Source: JAFGPJ01 sp964439135 (GTDB lineage Bacteria > Planctomycetota > Phycisphaerae > Sedimentisphaerales > Anaerobacaceae). From it: a stretch of DNA of 10,811 nt. The stretch is from contig CAYTNN010000158.1 in NCBI GenBank assembly GCA_964439135.1, forward strand, positions 1 to 10,811, in the 5' to 3' direction. Positions within the stretch are counted from its first letter, which is position 1. The number at the start of each line of letters is the position of its first letter. The notes under the pieces were generated by a model. That model saw nothing but the letters and a program-made list of their open reading frames with translations. It made no database searches and had not been told where the DNA came from. The position numbers and the translations under genes were made by a program. Of the stretch, positions 6,113 through 10,811 are shown in pieces.

Positions 6113-9100
6113 ATGAGTAGAAAACTTATCTGTTTGATCATTTTTGTTCTGGCGCCTGCTGTCAGCGCGCAGACAGTGATAGAATTCTTTAGCGACGATT
6201 TCGAGACGCCCCATGACTATGTCGCTGACGGTGCCGATGGGACCGGCTGGGATGACTATTTCGGTCGGTTGGCCGGCGAGAGCGTTGATGCTCTCAATGC
6301 AAATATGGATCGCGATGGTCAGTTGTACATTCAATCATCTGACGGCACCTGGGATTCCCCTTGGAATCCGCTGGCCCCGTTTATATACAAATACGTTGAA
6401 GGTGATTTCATCGCCACGGTCCAGATTACTGATTATGCCGGTACTGCAGAAGAGTGGGTCCTTCATAACGATGGAGGTCTGATGGCCAGGGCATCCAAAG
6501 CCGATCCCTATGACGAGGCCGGCACCGGCGAAGACTGGATTTCCATAGACTATTTTCCTATCTGGACCTGCGGCAACTTTCACTGGAACACCGACGACGA
6601 CGTAAGGTACGAGCTTGGTCACAATGGAAAAGCATTTGACGCAAATCCGTGGCTTCAGCTTGAGCGTAGCGGTAATGTTTTCCATGTAAGGACCAGTCCT
6701 GATGGTATAACATGGACGGAAATGGCTACCTCTCCCGTGACGCGGGATGATTTTGATGGTATACCGCTGCAGGTCGGACTTCGCCAGGCTATTTATCTTT
6801 CCGGTGAGACAGGTTATGTAGCGTTTGATAATTTCAGTATTGTGCTTGTAAGAAGATTCAAAGCATACACCCCAACACCGACTGACGAAGCGGTTAATGT
6901 TGACCCAAATCAAGACCTTAGCTGGAGTTCGGGTGCGAAGGCGGAATTTCACGATGTATATTTCGGCAGCAGTTTCGAGAATGTAAACAGTGCCGATACC
7001 TCTACGACAGAAATTTATAAAGGCCGCCAGAGCAGAACAAGTTATGAGCCCGGATCCCTGGAACTTGGTGAGACTTATTACTGGCGTATCGATGAGGTAA
7101 ACGAATCTGAGAATGATAGTCCCTGGAGAGGCCCTGTCTGGAGCTTTAGAGTTATGGCTTGGACCGCCACCGATCCTTACCCTGCGAATGGTGCCGAATG
7201 TGTTACTCTTGATACTGTTCTGAGTTGGACGGGTGGTGCTCAAGCGAAGACTCACTGGGTGTACTTCGGCACGACGGATACTCCGCCATTCAAGAGCCTT
7301 AGATCTCCTACAAGCTACAAACCTCCCGAACTCTTACCCGATACTCTATATTATTGGCGTATTGATGAGAAAAAAGGCACACAAACATGGCCGGGCGAAC
7401 TGTGGACTTTCAGAACGGTGCCTTCTATGCCTGTTACAGATCCAAATCTTGTCGGATGGTGGAAGCTTGACGAGATCTGTGGTGACAACACTACCGTTCT
7501 GGATTCATCCGGTAACGGCCTTCATGGCACATTTGTAGGGGACGTACAGTATGTGGACGGATCTGACGGCGATGCACTCGAGTTCGACGGTCGCGGCGAT
7601 TATGTGGACCTACCCATTGGTTCGGTTATTGGTTCGCTGACCAATTCCACCTTTGCCATCTGGCTTGACTCACAGCCTGGCGGCCAATGGGCGAGGGCAT
7701 TCGATTTCGGTACCGACGACCTGAATGTCTATATGTGTCTGGGGCCGCGATGGTGGTTTATGGACGATATGTATTTTGCCATCACCACGGAAGGTGCGGA
7801 CAACCAGAGCCTGGTACAGCCCGTCGGATTCGATATAGAGACCGGATGGCACCATGTAGCTGTAACGATTGATGCAGACAGACAGACTATGGTTTTGTAT
7901 TATGACGGCGAGGAACTCGCGCGTAACGACTCTGTCCTTCTATCTCCCAGTGATCTGGGTGAAACTACCAACAACTGGCTTGGCAGATCTCATAATGAGG
8001 ACGATTCGTATTATCTGGGCTCTATGGATGATTTCCGAATCTATAATTATGTGCTAACACAGGCTGAGATTGAGAAGATAATGATGGGTGATCCGCTGCT
8101 TGCCTGGAATCCGGAACCGGCTGATGGTTCCACGCTGGATGTTGAACATATATCACTTTTGAGTTGGTCGCCAGGAGATAATGCCGCTCAGCATGATATA
8201 TACTTTGGGACTGATGAAAATGCTGTAGAAAATGCTGATACATCCGATACAACAAACATTTATCGAGGCCGACAGGATCCCAACATCTATACTCTGACTG
8301 AAACTCTTGAATGGGAACGGACTTACTACTGGCGAATCGACGAGATAAACAACGACCAGACAATCAGCAAAGGCAGGATTTGGAGCTTTACGGTAGCCGA
8401 TTTCATTCTCGTGGATGATTTCGAGTCCTACAATGCCGAAGACAATCAAGTATGGTATTCATGGCACGATGGACTCGGCTATGGTACTCCGGGAACCGAT
8501 TCATATTACGCCGGAAATGGTACAGGAGCGGCGGTCGGCGACGAAACCTCCGTTTCTTATATGGAGGAAACTATTGTTCATAGTGGCGATTGTTCACTGC
8601 CATTCTACTATGACAACAATCAACAAGGTTACTCCAAGTATTCTGAAATAGAGCTGACCCTGACGAGTCCACGTGACTGGACTATAGAAGATGTGGTTGA
8701 ATTGTCGCTATGGTTCAGAGGTTACCCGGCCTACGTTGGAAGCTTCATGGAAGGTCCTGCCGGTACCTTCACTGTAACCGGATCCGGCGCCGATATATGG
8801 AACCAATCCGATGAATTCCATTACGCTTTCAAAACACTAACAGGCATCGGCTCAATCGTAGCTAAAGTTGAGAGCCTGACCAATACCGATCCCTATGCCA
8901 AAGCTGGAGTGATGATTCGTGAAACGCTGGATCCGGATTCCAAGTACTCAATTGTATCTTTGACGCCTGACAACGGAGTGCTTGCCGAGTATCGAGCGGA
9001 TACGGGAGCAAATTCTGAGCTAACGGCTTCACTAACCGGTATCGTCGCTCCGTACTGGGTGATGATAGAGCGTGACCTGGGTGGTAATGTAACGGCGTAT

Positions 9101-9565
9101 AGTTCGGTCAATGGTTCTACGTGGGAGATCATGGGCCAGCCGATACCATTCCAGATGGCCTCGAATGCATATGTCGGATTGGCGGTTACAGCTCACAATG
9201 TAACGGCAACGTGCGAGGCCAGGTTCTCCAACGTTACGATTACCGGTAACGCCGGCCCATTATGGTCAAATCAGGATATCGGCATTCAAAGCAATGATGC
9301 CGAGCCGATGTATGTGGCTGTAGCAAATAGTGCCGGCAATCCTGTTGTAGTAGTTCATGATAATCCTGATGCGGCATTGATTGACACCTGGACAGAGTGG
9401 GTAATCCCACTGCAAACATTCGCGGATCAGGGAATTAATCTTAGCGATATTGACAGGATTGCGATAGGCGTGGGGACCAAAGGCAACACGACGACGCCGG
9501 GCGGTGCTGGTAAGATGTTCATTGACGATATCAGGCTTTACCGGTCGAGAGCTGCTGCTGAATAG
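6113..9565 (+). CDS. Secreted multidomain protein: DUF1349-like, YYWRIDE repeats, LamG, nested C-terminal domain
   Basis: An 1150-residue protein with a Sec signal peptide (MSRK, hydrophobic core, cleavage likely after AVSA, residue 19). Domains by rough position: 20-245, a DUF1349/concanavalin-like beta sandwich (EGDFIATVQI, WLQLERSGN, AFDNFSIV); 250-347 and 350-437, two fibronectin-III-like repeats, each with YFG and YYWRIDE motifs; 443-656, a LamG jelly-roll (LVGWWKLDE, GWHHVAVTID, MDDFRIYNYVLTQAEI); 660-765, a third YYWRIDE repeat. From 766 on comes a planctomycete C-terminal beta domain (VDDFESYN, then SLWFRG) that is interrupted at about 876-1046 by another DUF1349-like domain (DEFHYAFK, YAKAGVMIRE, APYWVMIER) and resumes as AEPMYVAVANSAG to IDDIRLYR. 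It ends SRAAAE with no PEP-CTERM or dockerin seen. Such architectures are thought to bind glycans or mediate adhesion outside the cell; no catalytic motif is seen. The start is supported by AAGGTGG six bases upstream. The next gene encodes a paralog of its first domain. Confidence 0.9.
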   Translation: MSRKLICLIIFVLAPAVSAQTVIEFFSDDFETPHDYVADGADGTGWDDYFGRLAGESVDALNANMDRDGQLYIQSSDGTWDSPWNPLAPFIYKYVEGDFIATVQITDYAGTAEEWVLHNDGGLMARASKADPYDEAGTGEDWISIDYFPIWTCGNFHWNTDDDVRYELGHNGKAFDANPWLQLERSGNVFHVRTSPDGITWTEMATSPVTRDDFDGIPLQVGLRQAIYLSGETGYVAFDNFSIVLVRRFKAYTPTPTDEAVNVDPNQDLSWSSGAKAEFHDVYFGSSFENVNSADTSTTEIYKGRQSRTSYEPGSLELGETYYWRIDEVNESENDSPWRGPVWSFRVMAWTATDPYPANGAECVTLDTVLSWTGGAQAKTHWVYFGTTDTPPFKSLRSPTSYKPPELLPDTLYYWRIDEKKGTQTWPGELWTFRTVPSMPVTDPNLVGWWKLDEICGDNTTVLDSSGNGLHGTFVGDVQYVDGSDGDALEFDGRGDYVDLPIGSVIGSLTNSTFAIWLDSQPGGQWARAFDFGTDDLNVYMCLGPRWWFMDDMYFAITTEGADNQSLVQPVGFDIETGWHHVAVTIDADRQTMVLYYDGEELARNDSVLLSPSDLGETTNNWLGRSHNEDDSYYLGSMDDFRIYNYVLTQAEIEKIMMGDPLLAWNPEPADGSTLDVEHISLLSWSPGDNAAQHDIYFGTDENAVENADTSDTTNIYRGRQDPNIYTLTETLEWERTYYWRIDEINNDQTISKGRIWSFTVADFILVDDFESYNAEDNQVWYSWHDGLGYGTPGTDSYYAGNGTGAAVGDETSVSYMEETIVHSGDCSLPFYYDNNQQGYSKYSEIELTLTSPRDWTIEDVVELSLWFRGYPAYVGSFMEGPAGTFTVTGSGADIWNQSDEFHYAFKTLTGIGSIVAKVESLTNTDPYAKAGVMIRETLDPDSKYSIVSLTPDNGVLAEYRADTGANSELTASLTGIVAPYWVMIERDLGGNVTAYSSVNGSTWEIMGQPIPFQMASNAYVGLAVTAHNVTATCEARFSNVTITGNAGPLWSNQDIGIQSNDAEPMYVAVANSAGNPVVVVHDNPDAALIDTWTEWVIPLQTFADQGINLSDIDRIAIGVGTKGNTTTPGGAGKMFIDDIRLYRSRAAAE

Positions 9566-9657
9566 TAGAATGGTTATTTGTTAGAATGATACTTGAGTTA
9601 AAATATTGGCTTAAAAATCAACATTTGATAAACAACCGTGAAAAAGCAGTTTAGTTT

Positions 9658-9687
9658 TCAGACAGAGCATGAAAGACATCTGTCTGA
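9658..9687. promoter_or_regulatory. Perfect 9-bp inverted repeat
   Basis: TCAGACAGA (9658-9666) and TCTGTCTGA (9679-9687) are exact reverse complements with a 12-nt loop. No T-run follows on either strand, so it is not a standard terminator. It could be an RNA stem stabilising the end of the upstream message or a protein binding site. Confidence 0.4.
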
Positions 9688-9729
9688 TATTGAAAGATAT
9701 CGAGTACAGATATTAAGGAAAAATAAGAT

Positions 9730-9770
9730 AAGACTGTTGGAGTCGTATGCTCCGCCGTCTTTGATTTTTA
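9730..9770 (+). terminator. Probable intrinsic terminator of the 6113 gene
   Basis: An interrupted stem is formed by AAGAC (9730-9734) with GTCTT (9757-9761) outside and GGAG (9739-9742) with CTCC (9750-9753) inside, with a 7-nt loop. It is followed by TGATTTTTA. The stem has an internal loop and the site is about 165 bp after the stop codon, so this is a likely but not strong call. Confidence 0.45.
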
Positions 9771-9796
9771 CCTTTAAATGATTTATTATTGGTTTT

Positions 9797-9923
9797 TGAA
9801 AGAAGGAGGTATTGCCAATTCAAGAAACATTATCCTGGGCAGATATATGTTGAAATTGTAAGAAGGTAAGAATCTCTATCGTCTGTTCCAACTATTTTTT
9901 AACTATTTTAAAGGAGGTTTATT
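9797..9923 (+). promoter_or_regulatory. Leader with an orphan Shine-Dalgarno, copy 2
   Basis: GAAAGAAGGAGGT (9798-9810) contains a strong Shine-Dalgarno-like motif that is not followed by a usable start codon: the TTG at 9812 is only one base from the motif. The real start is 114 bases downstream at 9924, with its own AAGGAGGT. Spacing and a second similar block (9841-9864) match the leader before the 6113 gene. Confidence 0.35.
9911..9918 (+). promoter_or_regulatory. Strong Shine-Dalgarno site of the 9924 gene
   Basis: AAGGAGGT lies with optimal spacing (six bases from AAGGAGG) before ATG 9924 and fixes the start of the last, incomplete gene. Confidence 0.8.
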
Positions 9924-10811
9924 ATGTTTAAGAAATTGTTTTATTTAATTTCTATTGTTTCACTCATGGCTGTCAGCACCCAAGTACAAGCTGACGTAAT
10001 ATTTAGCGACAACTTCGACCACGCCATGATGGACGACTGGTCAAGAATCAATTATCAGGGCTGGTATGAACAGGAAGTATTAGGATGGCCTTCTCCCGGC
10101 GGTCCCTGGGCCATTGGCGACTGGGATGGCTATCAGTCACTACCCGATGATAGCGGCGCAAGCCCGACATTGATCGCCCACCCCGTCATTAATGCCGTCG
10201 GCAATGTTATGTGGGGCGATCCAAATGATCCAAATGCTCCCCAGACATACAGACCTGGTTATGAAGGACCGGAACTCAACGGTGTACTCAGGATTTCGAG
10301 CACGAATGGCGCCTGGGAAAACGATCGGAATTCAGGCGCATTTCTATACAAGATGGTTGAGGGTGACTTTGTAGCCACGGTGGAAGTTGTGGCATATGAC
10401 GTTTATTGGCATCACCTTGGCAGCATAATGGCCCGTTCTCCCAATCCGGGTGAAGCAGGTACAGATGAGAACTGGACCCAGGTCAATTGCTTCCCGCTTT
10501 ACGGCATCGGTAATAGAGTTATGGACACGACCATGGGCATCACCAATGCTACTGCCGTTAAAGGTTATCCCGCCGATCGATATCTGAAACTCGAGCGTGT
10601 AGGTAATACCTTCTCCTACTATACAAGCCCAAATGGCGTTACTTATTCCAGCCTGATGACGTTGTCGGATCCGGACGACCCGAATTCACCAATGATTCCT
10701 ATCGCTATCGATCGTCCTGATCTACCTGCAGAGCTGCAGGTCGGCATTGCACAAAGTAACTTCACCGGAGACTGGGTCGTCAATATGGACTTTGATAATT
10801 TTAGTATTGAG
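9924..10811 (+). CDS. Secreted DUF1349-like domain protein, 3'-truncated by window end
   Basis: The frame is open for 296 codons from ATG 9924 to the last base, with no stop, so the C-terminus is outside the window. A Sec signal peptide (MFKKLFYLISIVSLMAVS, cleavage likely after VQA, residue 23) precedes a beta-rich domain. That domain aligns along its length with residues 20-245 of the neighbouring 1150-residue protein. Shared blocks include FSDNFD / FSDDFE, YKMVEGDFVATVEV / YKYVEGDFIATVQI, GSIMARS / GGLMARA, LKLERVGNTF / LQLERSGNVF, and the end MDFDNFSIE / AFDNFSIV. The copy here carries extra loops, including a Pro/Asp/Asn-rich stretch (WGDPNDPNAPQTYRP). This is a concanavalin-like fold family with probable carbohydrate-binding or adhesive role outside the cell; no catalytic residues can be named. 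Probably further modules (YYWRIDE repeats, LamG) follow downstream, by analogy with the neighbour. Confidence 0.88.
   Translation, partial: MFKKLFYLISIVSLMAVSTQVQADVIFSDNFDHAMMDDWSRINYQGWYEQEVLGWPSPGGPWAIGDWDGYQSLPDDSGASPTLIAHPVINAVGNVMWGDPNDPNAPQTYRPGYEGPELNGVLRISSTNGAWENDRNSGAFLYKMVEGDFVATVEVVAYDVYWHHLGSIMARSPNPGEAGTDENWTQVNCFPLYGIGNRVMDTTMGITNATAVKGYPADRYLKLERVGNTFSYYTSPNGVTYSSLMTLSDPDDPNSPMIPIAIDRPDLPAELQVGIAQSNFTGDWVVNMDFDNFSIE

Larger units (their letters stand above)
9566..9923. other. Intergenic region between the two secreted-protein genes (358 bp)
   Basis: No gene is supported on either strand. It contains a perfect 9-bp inverted repeat (9658-9687), a terminator-like hairpin with a T-rich tail (9730-9770), a leader resembling the one before the 6113 gene (from about 9797), and a strong ribosome binding site at 9911-9918. 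The presence of a terminator and a leader suggests that the two secreted-protein genes are transcribed separately. Confidence 0.6.

Noticed and set aside
6335..7255. 306-codon open frame on the minus strand inside the large secreted-protein gene
   Set aside because: Lies wholly antisense to a well-supported gene with clear domains; its translation shows no family motif and is a shadow of the coding frame.
9811..9861. Possible leader peptide after the orphan GGAGGT (TTG- or ATT-started short frames)
   Set aside because: Spacing to the Shine-Dalgarno is too short and no equivalent peptide is encoded in the matching leader before the 6113 gene.

Overview
The window looks like part of a Planctomycetota (probably Phycisphaerae-type) genome scaffold, most likely a metagenome assembly. 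The evidence is: two adjacent Gfo/Idh/MocA oxidoreductases, at least one with a twin-arginine signal; a Tat-exported protein resembling sugar isomerases; a URO-D-like gene of the non-HemE type; and very large secreted modular proteins with 'YYWRIDE' beta-sandwich repeats, LamG and DUF1349-like domains. The taxon is inferred from gene content, not from a marker gene. A run of exactly 100 N (5610-5709) marks a scaffold join of unknown true length.

Layout. All supported genes are on the plus strand. (1) 1-2578: a 5'-truncated Gfo/Idh/MocA oxidoreductase and, 25 bp later, a second Tat-signal oxidoreductase with an EKS in place of the usual EKP; probably one operon. (2) 2579-2944: non-coding, with a GC-rich hairpin, a 9-bp direct repeat and a very good ribosome binding site for the next gene. 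(3) 2945-4486: Tat-exported L-fucose-isomerase-like protein. (4) 4650-5093: small four-helix ferritin-like/rubrerythrin-type diiron protein. (5) 5356-5821: a URO-D-like gene interrupted by the N gap; the part after the gap keeps one clear family motif and then stops early. (6) 5822-6112: AT-rich intergenic region with two inverted repeats. (7) 6113-9565: 1150-residue secreted multidomain adhesin/carbohydrate-binding-like protein. (8) 9566-9923: intergenic region with a hairpin, a probable terminator and an upstream leader resembling that of the 6113 gene. (9) 9924-10811: the start of a second secreted protein whose whole visible part is homologous to the N-terminal domain of its neighbour; it runs off the window.

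How the genes may work together: the left half resembles a planctomycete sugar-catabolism set (NAD(P)-dependent sugar oxidoreductases, isomerase-like protein, URO-D-like enzyme), and the right half encodes surface or secreted carbohydrate-recognition proteins. A role in recognising and processing a polysaccharide is plausible, but no glycoside hydrolase, lyase, sulfatase, transporter or regulator is visible here, so the substrate cannot be named. I see no CRISPR array, tRNA, rRNA, transposase or phage gene. I do not see clear evidence of a new multi-gene system. The most interesting signals are the paired leader sequences with unused Shine-Dalgarno-like motifs, the domain nested inside another domain in the 1150-residue protein, and the truncated URO-D-like gene.
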